A stretch of 64,000 nucleotides of DNA from Notolepis coatsorum (Eukaryota > Chordata > Actinopteri > Aulopiformes > Paralepididae). Positions within the stretch are counted from its first letter, which is position 1; each line of letters starts with the position of its first letter. The notes beneath the pieces are model-generated. The model saw only the letters and a program-made list of their open reading frames with translations. It had not been told where the DNA came from and did not search any database. A program made the translations under genes and the position numbers. The stretch lies in assembly GCA_963971535.1 (NCBI GenBank), contig OZ020587.1, positions 163,969,140-164,033,139 on the forward strand, in the 5' to 3' direction. Positions 22,007-33,392 of this stretch are shown here, in pieces.

Positions 22007-22137
22007 AGGAGTGGGGAACCCCGGTGGAGGACTTAGGGGTTCCCTTACCAGTCTATGCCCTGGACGGTCGGCCCCTGGGCAGTGGGAGCGCCACCCAGCG
22101 CACAGTTCCCTTACACATCCGGGTGGAGGGTGGGTAG
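21760..22137 (+). CDS. Aspartic protease segment of Ty3/gypsy pol
   Basis: This segment is in the same frame as the downstream polymerase. The active-site block ALIDSGAAGNFI has its aspartate at 21964-21966. The frame closes at a TAG at 22135-22137. The sequence after the stop, in the same frame, continues with a typical protease-end motif (VMVLGHPWL), so the stop interrupts one polyprotein. Confidence 0.75.
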   Translation: MRRTGHRFGSCRVQAGSARRQSGMEGAPSGLERAPAGGLIPAKTTDSRTFFEVAINCGGDIRGTKALIDSGAAGNFIHVGLVKEWGTPVEDLGVPLPVYALDGRPLGSGSATQRTVPLHIRVEGG

Positions 22138-22182
22138 TGGGAATGGGTTACTTTTTTTGTCATCTTTTCCCCCTATTCTGTC

Positions 22183-25100
22183 ATGGTGTTGGGTCATCCC
22201 TGGTTGTCGTCATGTGTTCGTGTCATTAATTGGAGCACGGGCGAACTCTCAACGGCGGCCGACGTCAAGTCGATCGTCAGCGGGAGTTTGCCCAAACCCT
22301 TGTCTCCCCCCCCCTCTTCTCTTTTGTCTCCTCCCTCTTTCTCCAGGATGGTGGGGAGCGTGGCAGATTCTGATCTACCCTCTAATCCCGATTTAATAGG
22401 GGTGCCTGAGATCTATTGGGACCTGGCGGACGTTTTTAGCAAGACGCGTGCTAAAGCACTTCCGCCTCATAGATCATACGACTGTCCCATTAATCTTCTA
22501 CCCGGTACCTCCCCGCCTCCCGGGCGAATGTTCTCTCTCTCACGCCCCGAAACCTTGGCCATGAACACCTACATAGAGGAGGCATTGCTTGCGGGGCACA
22601 TACGCCCTTCCACTTCCCCTGCCGGCGCTGGCTTCTTTTTTGTTGATAAAAAGGATGGGGATCAGCGCCCATGCATTGATTATAGGGGATTGAATGACGT
22701 TTCCATCAAGAACCGATATCCTTTACCCCTCATGGACACGGCCTTTGAGTGCTTACAGGGGGCACAGGTCTTTTCTAAACTTGACTTACGTAATGCATAC
22801 AACATGGTCAGGATTAGAGAGGGAGACGAGTGGAAGACTGCATTTAACACACCCAATGGGCACTATGAGTATTTGGTCATGCCCTTTGGTTTGGCTAATG
22901 CTCCGGCAGTCTTCCAAGCCCTGGTTAACGACGTGCTGCGAGACTTGATTGGGGTGTCGGTGTTTGTCTACTTAGATGATATCCTGATTTTTTCTCGCGA
23001 TATGGTGCAACACCAAATGCACGTTCGGGAGGTGCTAGACCGTCTCCTCAAGCATCAACTATTCGTTAAGGCTGAGAAGTGTGTATTTCACACGGACACC
23101 GTGTCCTTCCTGGGCTTTGTGTTGACGAAGGGCGATCTGCGCATGGATCCAGCCAAGGTGAGTGCAGTTTTGGACTGGCCACGGCCTTTGTCGTTCAAGG
23201 GGTTACAACGGTTTTTGGGCTTTGCAAATTTTTACAGGCGCTTTATTCGCAATTTTAGCGCCTTAGCCAATCCCTTAACAGCTCTCACTAAAGCCTCTCT
23301 CCCTGGCTTTGAATGGTCGCCTAGGGCTGAGTCGGCCTTCTGCGATCTTAAACGTCGTTTTACATCCGCTCCTGTATTGATCCGCCATGACGCGGAGGTT
23401 CCGTTCATTGTGGAGGTGGATGCCTCTGACGTCGCGGTGGGGGGGGTGCTCTCTCAGAGATGCTTAAAGGATGGGAAAGTGCACCCGTGTGCTTTTTTTT
23501 CTCGCCGTCTGTCACCAGCCGAGCGTAATTACGGCGTGGGTAATCGGGAGTTATTGGCGATCAAATTGGCACTGGAGGAGTGGAGACATTGGTTGGAGGG
23601 GGCGGCACATCCTTTCATTATTTGGACTGACCATAAGAACTTGGCTTACATCCAAGGGGCTAAACGCCTTAACGCTCGCCAGGCCAGGTGGACGTTGTTC
23701 TTCACACGATTTCGATATACCATCTCCTATAGACCCGGCTCCAAGAATATCAAACCTGACGCGTTGTCGCGCCAGTTTGATCTTCCTGGGCGGGAGGAGC
23801 AGCCCCATCCCATTATTCCACCGGCCTTGATTTTGGCACCCGTGTCTTGGGGCATAGAGAAGGTGGTAAGGTCGGCGCTAACGCGGGAGCCCGATCCTGG
23901 TGGGGGTCCTCCGGGACGGTCGTATGTTCCCAAGGTGGCGCGCTCATGCTTGCTACAGTGGGCACATGCGTCATCCCTCACCAGCCACCCAGGGGCAACC
24001 AGGACCCTGGAATTTATCCGTAGGAGGTTCTGGTGGCCGACAGTGGGGGGGGATACGCGTTCCTTTGTGGCGGCCTGTCCGGTGTGCGCACGTAGTAAGA
24101 CCTCTCGACGGGCACCGGCGGGTCTCCTCCGACCACTTCCTATTCCTAAACGACCCTGGTCACACATATCTCTGGACTTTATTTCTGGTCTTCCCCTTTC
24201 GGACGGATTCACCACCATTTTGGTGGTGGTGGATCGGTTCTCTAAGGCGGCTCACTTTGTCCCTCTCCCCAAGCTTCCTTCGGCCCGGGAGACTGCTGAT
24301 TTAATTATACAGCATGTCTTTCGGGTCCACGGGCTGCCAGTAGATATCGTGTCGGACCGGGGTCCTCAGTTCGCCTCCAGGTTCTGGAAGGCGTTTGCCG
24401 CCGGCCTCGGCGCCTCTGTCAGTCTGTCGTCTGGGTTCCATCCACAGTCGAACGGGCAGACGGAGAGGGTCAACCAGGATTTGGAGGGGGTCTTGAGGTG
24501 TTACGTTGCCGGTAGTCCGGCAACGTGGAGTAGGAGGTTGGCTTGGGCTGAGTACGCGCATAATACCCTTCTCTCCTCTTCTACCGGTATGTCTCCCTTT
24601 CAGTGCCAGTATGGTTTTCAACCTCCTCTGTTTCCCGAGCAGGAGCAGGAGGCGGAGGTGCCCTCGGCCCAGGCACATGTGGCTCGCTGTCGCAGGACGT
24701 GGAAACAGGTTCGGAAGGCGCTACAGAAGGTTTCGGTTAGTACCCAACGGCAGGCTAACCGTAAGCGTCGTCCGGCTCCAGTTTACCGTCCAGGGCAGCG
24801 GGTTTGGCTTTCCACCCGGGATCTCCCTCTCCGGGTGGAATCCAAGAAGCTGGCTCCTCGCTTTATAGGACCATTTAAAGTGATTCATCGGGTTAATCCA
24901 GTGGCTTACAAGCTACGACTTCCGAGCTCTATGAGGGTTCATCCGACGTTTCATGTGTCCCTGTTGAAGCCATTCCTCTCATCGCCCTTGGCCCCGCCAC
25001 TGCCTGTGGTTCCTCCGCCCCGGTTTATTGGCGGTCAACCCATTTACACGGTGCGGAGGATACTGGGTTGTAGGCGGAGGGGTAGGGGGTTTCAGTTCTT

Positions 25101-25215
25101 GGTGGATTGGGAGGGGTACGGGATAGAAGAGCGTTCTTGGGTGCCTCAAAGGGATATTTTAGATCCCAGCCTGATCGTTGATTTCCGGCGGCTGAATCCC
25201 GAGGCTCCTAGGTGA
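22183..25215 (+). CDS. Ty3/gypsy Pol: RT, RNase H, integrase, chromodomain
   Basis: The open frame has 1010 residues. Reverse transcriptase includes [11 protein letters not shown] and YLDD at residues 263-266. RNase H follows ([12 protein letters not shown] and TDHKNL). The integrase has an H2C2-type zinc region ([11 protein letters not shown] to CPVCARSK) and a D-D-35-E core with D665, D725 and E761. The C-terminus carries a chromodomain ([11 protein letters not shown] to [15 protein letters not shown]), which marks a chromovirus-type element and may guide integration to heterochromatin (family knowledge). The true frame starts upstream of this ATG. Confidence 0.9.
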   Translation: MVLGHPWLSSCVRVINWSTGELSTAADVKSIVSGSLPKPLSPPPSSLLSPPSFSRMVGSVADSDLPSNPDLIGVPEIYWDLADVFSKTRAKALPPHRSYDCPINLLPGTSPPPGRMFSLSRPETLAMNTYIEEALLAGHIRPSTSPAGAGFFFVDKKDGDQRPCIDYRGLNDVSIKNRYPLPLMDTAFECLQGAQVFSKLDLRNAYNMVRIREGDEWKTAFNTPNGHYEYLVMPFGLANAPAVFQALVNDVLRDLIGVSVFVYLDDILIFSRDMVQHQMHVREVLDRLLKHQLFVKAEKCVFHTDTVSFLGFVLTKGDLRMDPAKVSAVLDWPRPLSFKGLQRFLGFANFYRRFIRNFSALANPLTALTKASLPGFEWSPRAESAFCDLKRRFTSAPVLIRHDAEVPFIVEVDASDVAVGGVLSQRCLKDGKVHPCAFFSRRLSPAERNYGVGNRELLAIKLALEEWRHWLEGAAHPFIIWTDHKNLAYIQGAKRLNARQARWTLFFTRFRYTISYRPGSKNIKPDALSRQFDLPGREEQPHPIIPPALILAPVSWGIEKVVRSALTREPDPGGGPPGRSYVPKVARSCLLQWAHASSLTSHPGATRTLEFIRRRFWWPTVGGDTRSFVAACPVCARSKTSRRAPAGLLRPLPIPKRPWSHISLDFISGLPLSDGFTTILVVVDRFSKAAHFVPLPKLPSARETADLIIQHVFRVHGLPVDIVSDRGPQFASRFWKAFAAGLGASVSLSSGFHPQSNGQTERVNQDLEGVLRCYVAGSPATWSRRLAWAEYAHNTLLSSSTGMSPFQCQYGFQPPLFPEQEQEAEVPSAQAHVARCRRTWKQVRKALQKVSVSTQRQANRKRRPAPVYRPGQRVWLSTRDLPLRVESKKLAPRFIGPFKVIHRVNPVAYKLRLPSSMRVHPTFHVSLLKPFLSSPLAPPLPVVPPPRFIGGQPIYTVRRILGCRRRGRGFQFLVDWEGYGIEERSWVPQRDILDPSLIVDFRRLNPEAPR

Positions 25216-25246
25216 ACGTCTGGTGCCGTTCGTCGGGGGAGGGTAC

Positions 25247-25665
25247 TGTTACGTTCTGGACACCGACCTCGGTCGGTGACCACCCACATTCCTGGCATCT
25301 GTCACTGGGCTTGTCACCTGTCATTTCCCTGTCAATTAGTGCTGTCGCTTAGGGGTGGTTCCTGATTGGCTGTCACGGGGGTGTGTGTGGAATGTTGGTA
25401 TTTTGTCTCTATTTAACATACCTCTCTTCTGCTTGTCCATTGTCAGGTCTTCACTAATTGCGTTCGGGGATAACGCGGACGGTTCTACTGTGGACCTCCA
25501 ATAAGCTCCCATTTACCTTATCTTACACTTGTGCTTTTAGCACTTGTTCTCTCTTAGAATTTACTCTGTGTTCTTACTATTAAAGTCGAACCTGTTCAAG
25601 AGTAAACACTCTCTGTCTCTGTGATTGCCTTCAACCATTGGAATTCACCTACCTGCATTCTGACA
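25247..25665 (+). repeat. 3' LTR of the Ty3/gypsy element
   Basis: 419 bp, differing from the 5' LTR at about three sites (for example TGTCGCTTAGG here against TGTCACTTAGG). The downstream flank CATATC repeats the upstream flank. Confidence 0.95.
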
Positions 25666-25671
25666 CATATC

Positions 25672-26278
25672 GAAGATATCAGAGCATGACTGGCTGGAAT
25701 GACTGGTGAGTTTGCTGTTAATTCATTTGATTACTTGTGATTTATTTCATGTCCCTTTTTTCAAAACTATTTGGCAGGTGATCGGATCAACCTCTATTCA
25801 GGTAAATCTAATTCTTTCCACCACAAGGTCGGGAGTAAAGCGAATACAGTTTCCACAGGAAAGAAAACCTTCAGTGCTGTTCTTTGCTCTTCCAATTAAG
25901 AAACTCATTTCATTTCAGATATAACTAATGTTAATAGCAGCATCTACGCTAACCTCCGCCATTGGTGTTTTGAAATGAACAGTTGCTTCTCACTGTTGTC
26001 ACACCTAAACCACCTCTTCTCGTAGATTACAAACTTCTCTCTATGGAGATTTGCCAGAATGATGTGGGCAGTGAAACGTGAGCTCACAAGATCAGAATGG
26101 TCTCATGTCCAAATTCTGAAGATTTGGACATCAATCTGATGCAATTTCTTCTTTATTTCTCCATGAGGTTGATTGAAATAGTATTTCTGTTTGTGTGTAT
26201 TACAGAGAATCCAGAGCCATCAGGACTAAAATGAAGCGAAACAAGATACAGCAGCACTGGAAGAAAGAGGATGAATAA
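25672..26278 (+). other. Last SAM-gene codons and possible downstream exons (copy A)
   Basis: The displaced end of SAM exon 6 resumes at 25672 and stops within about 30 bp. Further right are exon-like blocks that are also present in copy B. A block at about 26026-26140 has a TAG acceptor and an open frame (LWRFARMMWAVKREL). A block at 26206-26278 follows TTACAG and reads RTKMKRNKIQQHWKKEDE to a stop. They could be extra 3' exons or remnants of another gene. The protein is not recognised. Confidence 0.3.
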
Positions 26279-26582
26279 CATTCTTGTTTTCAGTTCAGTT
26301 AATTTTTATATTGGACACATGACAATGGTCATAAATCGCAAGTTTTACCAGCTGCTGTTGCAGCATTGTCCGAAAAGGGCTAGGGAGAAGCACTATATAG
26401 CTTGCCGGGCCTACGCCTGAAGACTCCCATTTTTTATACACATATATACCTGCACATATTTATACATGATACATATTCATACATGATGTTTATAGCATTG
26501 TTCTGTATATACTGTATACATACACATATACACACACGCATATATATTTATCCCATAAATACTGTATCATATTATAAATAAT

Positions 26583-26632
26583 AAGCTGTACACCAACTGG
26601 GGTGCTCTTTGCCATGGATATGTATGTGTGTG

Positions 26633-26709
<77 letters not shown>

Positions 26710-26755
26710 ATACACACATGGCAAAGAGCACCGCATAGTTGGTATACACAGCTTA
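26583..26755. repeat. (AT)n hairpin with inverted flanks (copy A)
   Basis: The (AT)n core is about 70 bp. It is bracketed by inverted copies of a block containing GGTGCTCTTTGCCATG, and the whole can fold as one hairpin. Copy B has the same structure at about 59428-59577. It marks the visible right end of the duplicated homology. Confidence 0.88.
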
Positions 26756-26859
26756 TTTACAATATAATTAATAAATTAGTGTTGGCATGTATATAAAGTG
26801 ATATACAGTACATATACACATTATAGTATATTATGGTTGAGCACTTTGGTTCCGCACGG

Positions 26860-28020
26860 ACGTTTACACTGTTATAGAATACAGCACTGACCATCACCAA
26901 CCGTAACTTAGGGGTTAGAGTTAGAGGTGGTCTAGGTCTGGTTAGGTGTTAGAGTCAGAGGTGGTCTAGGTCTGGTTAATAGAGGCCATAACCAGACCTA
27001 GACCACCTCTAACTCTAACCCCTAACCAGACCTAGACCACCTCTAACTCTAACCACTAACCAGACCTCTTCCATGTGGCACTTTAACAGTACACTGACCT
27101 CAGAATGTATATTTTTATGCAAGCAGATTGCAATCAGTGTGTACTACTAGTACTACTGTATTTAGTTTACAGTATCATGTTGTTATAGAATAAACCGCTG
27201 CCAGCAGCAGCCCAGCACTGACCAATGACCATCACCAAACTTAACTTAGGTGTTAGAGTCAGAGCCTAGGTGGTCTAGGTCTGGTTAGGGGTTAGAGTCA
27301 GAGGTGGTCTAGGTCTGGTTAATAGAGGCCATAACCAGACCTAGACCACCTCTAACTCTAACCCCTAACCAGACCTAGACCACCTCTAACTCTAACCACT
27401 AACCAGACCTCTTCCATGTGGCACTTTAACAGTACACTGACCTCAGAATGTATGTTTTTATGCAAGCAGATTACAATCAGTGTGTACTACTGTGTTTAGT
27501 TTACAGTATCATGTTGTTATAGAATAAACCGCTGCCAGCAGCAGCCCAGCACTGACCAATGACCATCACCAAACTTAACTTGGGGGTTAGAGTAAGAGCC
27601 TAGGTGGTCTAGGTCTGGTTAGGGGTTAGAGTCAGAGAGGTGGTCTTGGTCTGGTTAGGGGTTAGAGTCAGAGGTGGTCTAGGTCTGGTTAATAGAGGCC
27701 ATAACCAGACCTCTAGACCATCTCTAACTCTAACCCCTAACCAAACCTAGACCACCTCTAAATCTAACCCCTAACCAGACCTTCCATCACCATGTGGCAC
27801 TTTACACAACAACCTCAAAATGTGATTTATCATTTTATGTTTATGCAAGCAGATTGCAATCAGATTGCTACTGTGTGTACTATACACTATTGTACTGTAC
27901 TATTATCTACTCAAGTTCAACTACTACTGTGTTTGTTTGTTTACAAAACACAGTATCCTGTTAGTGTTGTTGACACTGTTACACTGGCTGCTGTTACTGT
28001 TATTTAATATTTTCAAATAA
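26860..28020. repeat. Tandem units of about 310-330 bp with internal foldback
   Basis: GTTATAGAAT recurs at 26871, 27182 and 27515 at the start of three units. Each unit has TAGGTCTGGTTAGGGGTTAG-type sequence on one side and its reverse complement, TAACCAGACCTAGACCACC, on the other. Each unit ends with a conserved block that includes CATGTGGCACTTTA. The third unit is diverged at its end. No coding capacity was seen. Confidence 0.85.
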
Positions 28021-28841
28021 ATCGCTGCCAGGTGAGCAAGGCCAGACATAATGTGACTGTCTTATTAAGTTATTTCTCCATTCACAGATCGACAGTGAGT
28101 GCTGCACCCTTCCTGTTTATTACTTGTGCCGCCGACTCAGATTCCCCTATAGGTTAAAAAATAAATACGCAATTTAAATCAGAATATGTTCCATGTTGAC
28201 TATTTCTGACTTCTGCCAAGTTTTTTTCCATTGACTAAAAATAGACAAAAATGTGATCCGTTTACTAAAATGCTCAGACATTTTAGTTGACTGAAACTGA
28301 CTAAACGAAAAAAATAAATGAAAATGACTAAATATGATAAACGAAAAAGGAGCACTTGACACATTACTAAGACTAAAACTAAAATGAAAATAGCTGCCAA
28401 AATGAACACTGGTTTACAGTGACATTCCATATAAATGTTGTGATTTCCATATAAAATGTTGTGCTAATAAATACCGCTCTCCTTCGAGACACCACCGCCG
28501 ACTCATCTCTCAGCACTATACAATATTTTGCTAGATATAGTCGTTTCCTTTTCACCATTGGCAGATTATCATCCACATTGGAGAATAGAGCTTTTAAATG
28601 CTTATTTCTACTTTTGACACATTAACTGTACTGACTTTTACAAGGTATATCAACTGTATATATCAACTGTATGTACTCCAAATATACTGAGAAGAGTGCT
28701 TGCTTGTGGGTTGTTGAACTGGAGTGCAGCTGAGACCATGCAAAATGAATACTTAACCCATTTAGACATAAAACGCCTGCTAAAAACTCCTATTAAAACC
28801 TATGCAATTAGGGTTTTTTGGAAAGATTTTCAGAATTGTCA
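28021..28841. other. AT-rich interval with a probable hAT MITE remnant
   Basis: The block at about 28190-28413 is rich in ACTAAAA motifs and ends AAAATGAACACTG, resembling one end of a fish hAT-type MITE (CAGTGTTCATTTT on the other strand). The matching left end and target duplication were not found. The rest has no recognisable gene. Confidence 0.4.
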
Positions 28842-29029
28842 GTTCTGTATCGTTAGTGGCTTAGCTTGGCATCACTACTGCACTATCTCGCGTACGTGCA
28901 CGCGTACTGAATAAACCACAAATGTACCTCTAATACCAGTATTAGTCTGACCACACCCCTCATCAGCTTACCTTCATAAGCAGGTGTGTGGTCACCTGCT
29001 CTCCTCCTTCTCGCTTTCACCACAAGGAA

Positions 29030-32000
29030 GAAGTGCCTCGGTAGATCCCCACACTTGACACCATGATGGAAGAAATTGGATTAGGAACAGCTTTGGGAAA
29101 CAAGGATACGTTGACTTCATATCTTTATTTTCTCTCTCACTATTTTCGAGAAAATACGGCGATATTGTCTTCGTACTGGAGTGTCTGGAAGATGATGATC
29201 ATTCTAAAAACCCTCCACCGGTTTTCGTATGGGGAGCACGCCGCTGCATGCTTCTCAACTGCAGTTCCTTGCTGTGTTTGTTGGGGTGAAACCTGTCAGG
29301 CCACAGCTGAACTGTCGGACATGCCGCTGTTGTGAGAAGCGGTGCGTTCCAGGTTGGGTGAGTAGTGTTTGCTGGCGGGCTCCACTTGTCTGTTAGTGCT
29401 ATGGGGGCTACTTGACAAAGTTTATGGAAACCGGCCCCAGGCTAGGGTCCTTTGTTTAGCCACCTAGGCGACAGAAGACCTTGGTCTGAAGACCATTATA
29501 GTTTTAACTAGTGGGCCGCGACCATTGACACTGGTGATCCCTGTGTGTTCTGGACGAGTGGATTCTCTCTGTCACCGTGTTAAGGCCCCATCTTTCATAT
29601 CCAAATGAGAGTATTCCTTCACGAGGGGATATGTGCATGTAATGTGCGATAGCGGCAGATTCATGTTCAATGTCAGCTACACAGGCCAGTTGGTACTGTG
29701 CTGATCCGTCGGATGTGGTAATGTCACCGTTGTGAAGCGGTGCGGACATCTTGTTTTCTCTTTTCTCTTAAAAAGGGAGGAGAGGTTCAGAACGGCGGCC
29801 TGTCTGGGTGAGTGTTATGTCATTGTTTACATGTTCATAGCTTACGGTTAGCCGGTCAGCTGTTAACTGCTGCGTTAGCCTGCTGGATCGCTGCATGGCC
29901 TGCTTAAGGCCAACTGTTAGTGGCCTGGCGCGGGGTAGCTTAGCTTCTCGCGCGCCGCCGGGAGCTCGCTTCTGATCGCGTGCGTCGTTAGATCGGCGTC
30001 TCGCGAGCGGAAGCAATAGCACCCGAACGGTTGGAGCAGCCGTTAGCTTGATGCTATTCTGTTGAACGTGCTTTGATTTTAACATGTTTTACACTCTTGA
30101 CCACGACGTCATCCTTGACAGGGGATGTTCGTCGACCCTGCCCTGGGCCTGGACGGGGATTGCGTCAACAAAGAGGACTGTAGCGACTGGTTGGAGCGGC
30201 GACGCTGCCCGGGTCGAACAACACAGGACGGCTGTGTTCTACGGTGTCTTGTGACTGCACTTCGCTGATCTGCGTTCCGGGTAGGTACGGGGTTGGCCAG
30301 ACCTCATAACACGTCTTCTGGTTTTACTTTGCTAAATGTATTGTGAATAACGGTGTTTTTTCCCAAAACGTGTGTTGTTGCAATGCATTTGGGATACGTT
30401 GCGGGTTGTGTGTGAGCTGTTTTTGTCACTGGCAGTTAGCTTCTCCGTGCAGATCGTGATGTATTGATCTGGTTGTTGTGTGAGAAACATCATGGTGTTT
30501 GTGTGTACCGTGTACTCACTACTAAGGCAACTAACCTATGAAGCTATGCTTGGTGACAAGTGAGTAAAAGAATGTTCTTTCTCAGACTGTAATGACAATG
30601 AACAGTGTGTTCACACATTAACAGGTTTTCCTGTTTTAACTGGCCGTATTGAGGGTAAAATAGGAGGATTGTGTTTTCCCCCCCCGGTTCCCTGGGGACT
30701 TTATCACCTCCTATCAGACATGTTGTGCATTAATTGTGTCTTTTGTGTGGTAGGGATACGATGTAACTCTTAGCTTGATTGCTGAGGTTGTGCTAAATCT
30801 GCTGGAGAAACTTATTTCCTAAAGGGAAATTGGTTTGGTTGCTGTCATGTGTGCTTAGCAAGGCCTGTGGTCGATACTAATCAAGAATGATGTATTCTCT
30901 CATTGTGAAAAAAACGGCGTTCCTCTGTTGAGTGTTTTGCCATTTTTTGTAGGTGATGATGGGTTGTGTGTGTCATGTGACCTACAACTGGGTTGTACTG
31001 GCCACAGAAGCACATGTGTATGTTGGACCGGGGTTCTTAGAGCCCTCTCTATTCTGTGTTTTTCCTTAGTAAAAATCAGATAGCAGGTTAGCTCATGCGC
31101 TGTGTGGAGCTGTGAAACGCTTCATAGAGCTGACTATGACTGTGTCATATTCTCTTTTTGTCGTTACGTCGTATCATGGGTGTGGGGTCGTAAAGGGGTG
31201 AACTGGTAACCTTTCCTCTCCCCATTGTTCTGTCGGTCAGGGGTACACCCCCTGTCCTTCAAGGTTCCCGTCACGTGGCGGTTCGGCACGTTACGGGGGG
31301 GGGGGGGGAGGGAGTTCCTGGTCCCACGGCCTGGTATATTGGGCGTGTGCACCGCAGGAATTCCCCCGCCATAGAGTACGTCACCGTGCGCGTCTCTGTT
31401 GGTAGGACTTCCGTGTGCTGTTCAGGTCCATGTGATGGATCTGTTTTCAGGGGGGGTGGTCAGGGCTCCTCCTCACCAAGCGCCTATTCAGGCCTTCTGT
31501 GAGTTCGGACTCCTTCTTCCATGTGAGGAAGCCTCCATCAGAGTACAGAGCCTTCCTCCTCAGATTGTCAAAGTGAGTGGACCCTCTAGAAGGGTCCTTT
31601 TCTATTGTATGTATATTCGATTCAATTCGTTTATTGAGTGTGTATGGGTTCGGTGCCTCTTCCCCGGAGGCCCTAAAACCAGTTTTTTACATGGCTCAAG
31701 GTGCAATATATTCTTTTCAATCTGTACAGCTCGCGTGGGAAGTCTCTCTGGGGATCCCCGTCTCTTTCCTATGGGAGGGTGGTGGGATGTAAAAATGTGA
31801 ACATTTTTTACCCCGGCTGTGTAGACTGGGATACATACTGTTGATGCTTCCTTCTTTCTATTCCAGAAGTGTTGGAGTTAGGGAGTGTCACACCCCTCTT
31901 GTCGTTCCCCTGGGCGCCTTGGGGATTCAATGACAGGTCTAAATAGCCTGTTCATTGATGGGGGTGTGTCCCGACGCACGTATAGTGCTAGCTCGCTGTA

Positions 32001-32507
32001 AACAGGCGATTGACTGGCACGCCTTGGTTGCTTGTGGTTGAAACAGCGTTTTTATAAAGCAACTGAGATGGGGGTTTTTCCTCTTCCGACGACCACATCC
32101 CATGACCTGGGTGGGTTGTCGACGGATTCTCGTTCATGTCTGGGGGATGATGACGGGATGGATCTGAACATATGTAGTGGGGTCTCACGCCCTTGGGGTG
32201 GGCCACCAGGCGCGGTTCGTCCGAACGTCTGGGTGGCGCCTTCTTTTCATGTTAAGATCAACACGCATATCTGCCCTTCTCCTGGGGTAGGCATGTCGGC
32301 GTGGTTAGGGCACGGGACTGGTTCTGGTCACGCTGGTCCAGATCAGTTGATCCCGTTGTCCGCCGGGGATGCAGATCTGCTGTTCTGGTACCCTGAGGGA
32401 CTTGGGCTTTTTTCAGGGGGAAAAATGCCAGGTCGGTCTGGGTGTCACAGGGTTAAGCGCTATGGTGACCCTGGTTGGGTATGTTTTTACTCAGCACTGT
32501 CGTCATG
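29030..32507. other. Interior of the left palindrome arm, no supported gene
   Basis: GC-rich and T/G-rich DNA without a long open frame or recognisable domain. A G run of about 14 sits at 31296-31309, and its right-arm counterpart is a C run of about 30 at 38201-38230. A GTGAGT follows a block at about 29060-29357 that may be an exon remnant, but its frame is broken. The right-arm equivalent is about 37005-40430. Confidence 0.55.
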
Positions 32508-32627
32508 GCTTACAGCCATGCCATTCTGTACGCGCTCGATCTCGTCGGATCTCGGCCGCTACACAGGTTGGTCCTGGTTAGTACTTGGTTGGGAGACCGC
32601 CGGGGAATACCAGGTACGGTGTGCTTA
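32508..32627 (+). pseudogene. 5S-rRNA-like sequence, near full length (left arm)
   Basis: This block is about 120 bp, matching the normal length of vertebrate 5S rRNA (about 120 nt). It begins GCTTACAGCCATGCC, has TCGATCTCGTCGGATCTCGG in the middle, and keeps GGTTAGTACTTGGTTGGGAG, the region of promoter box C. It ends GGGGAATACCAGGTACGG. Many substitutions in the first half and around box A make it a pseudogene or a 5S-derived part of a mobile element rather than a working rRNA gene. No terminator T run follows closely. Confidence 0.8.
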
Positions 32628-33286
32628 GGGGCTGGTTCTCCATTATTTTTCGCTCCTCTCTCACGCATGGCGAAGAGGGGCCTGTGGGGGTGGTTTTTTG
32701 ACCTCCTCTGGTGACCCTGTGCTTCCCGTACCGCCAGGCCCGGTCCGAAGTGATGTTTGCGACCCGTAGGCCTGGGTTAACCCTTTTTGGAAACTGAAAC
32801 ACTTGTACTGCGGTATAGCCGGTGTATACCCGCAGGTGTGTTTTGGAGTTTTTTCTTGAGGGGTTATAGGAACAACCACCGCATTGGGTAACACCGAGGT
32901 GGTTGATTCCCTGGTGTGTTGGAGCAGTGTCAACTCCCGGGTTCACCGTTTGAGGGTGCCCCTGCACGTTCATGACGTCTGCCAATCGTGTCAGCCTTCT
33001 CTGCCTCGACCCCTCTGGGTGGGGGTTGTTAAATGGAGGCTTGGTCATGCAACACCGCCAGCTTACGCTCCTTCCGCCGGGGCGGCTGTGTTCAGCTGTC
33101 CCCTCTGGCGCCTGTCTCGTCCGCAGTCTCCAGGCTAGGGTTAACAGCCTGTTGCCTGGTTTTTCCCCGGTGCGCTGCCTGCTTCCGTTGGTTAACCTTT
33201 TTTGTGTGCTTACGGCCATGCTGACTGCCTGTTCTGCAGGGTCAGTGTGCCAGGCGGTGTACTATTGGGGGGAAGGGGCCCGCTCG

Positions 33287-33392
33287 GCTTACGGCCATAC
33301 CGACCTGAACACGCCCGATCTCGTCCGATCTCGGAAGCTGGGCAGGTTCTGGCCTGGTTGGTTCCGCCTGGGAATACCAGGTGCAGTAACTG
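33287..33392 (+). pseudogene. 5S-rRNA-like sequence with box C deletion (left arm)
   Basis: The start GCTTACGGCCATACC and the block CGCCCGATCTCGTCCGATCT are very close to canonical 5S rRNA. The part that should hold AGTACTTGGATGGGAGA is missing, so CCTGGTTGGTT joins directly to CCGCCTGGGAATACCAGG. Box C of the internal RNA polymerase III promoter is thus destroyed. A further fragment, GCTTACGGCCATGC, lies near 33208. Confidence 0.85.

Larger units (their letters stand above)
20377..25665 (+). mobile_element. Ty3/gypsy chromodomain LTR retrotransposon
   Basis: The element is 5289 bp with two 419-bp LTRs that start TGTTACG and end TTCTGACA. The flanking duplication is CATATC (20371-20376 and 25666-25671). 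Copy B shows the empty site, CACTCATATCGAAG, near 58504. A purine run (GGGGGAGGG) precedes the 3' LTR. No clear tRNA primer-binding match starts directly after the 5' LTR. The LTRs differ at about three positions, so insertion was recent. Gag and pol are present but carry a frameshift and an in-frame stop. Confidence 0.96.
5734..26740 (+). repeat. Direct segmental duplication, copy A
   Basis: From the palindromic boundary GTTAGCTAGCATGC at 5734 the sequence matches copy B from 41445, in the same orientation, through an AT-rich hairpin ending near 26740. The coordinate offset starts at 35711 and changes at each indel. Sequence left of 5734 does not match sequence left of 41445. Differences confined to this copy are a Ty3/gypsy insertion (20377-25665), a SINE insertion (19576-20066), loss of about 1.7 kb of LINE and following sequence at 6904, and an extra C-rich block near 9370-9625. 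Copy A therefore contains some later insertions and lacks others. Confidence 0.93.

Noticed and set aside
26900-27070. Telomeric repeats, suggested by GGGGTTAG and CTAACCC strings
   Set aside because: The strings are part of longer units of about 330 bp with inverted arms; no tandem six-base TTAGGG array is present.
32285-32410. Possible tRNA-like or SINE head (GTGGTTAGGGCACGGGACT, then GTTGATCCC)
   Set aside because: The A and B box matches are weak and no cloverleaf could be drawn.
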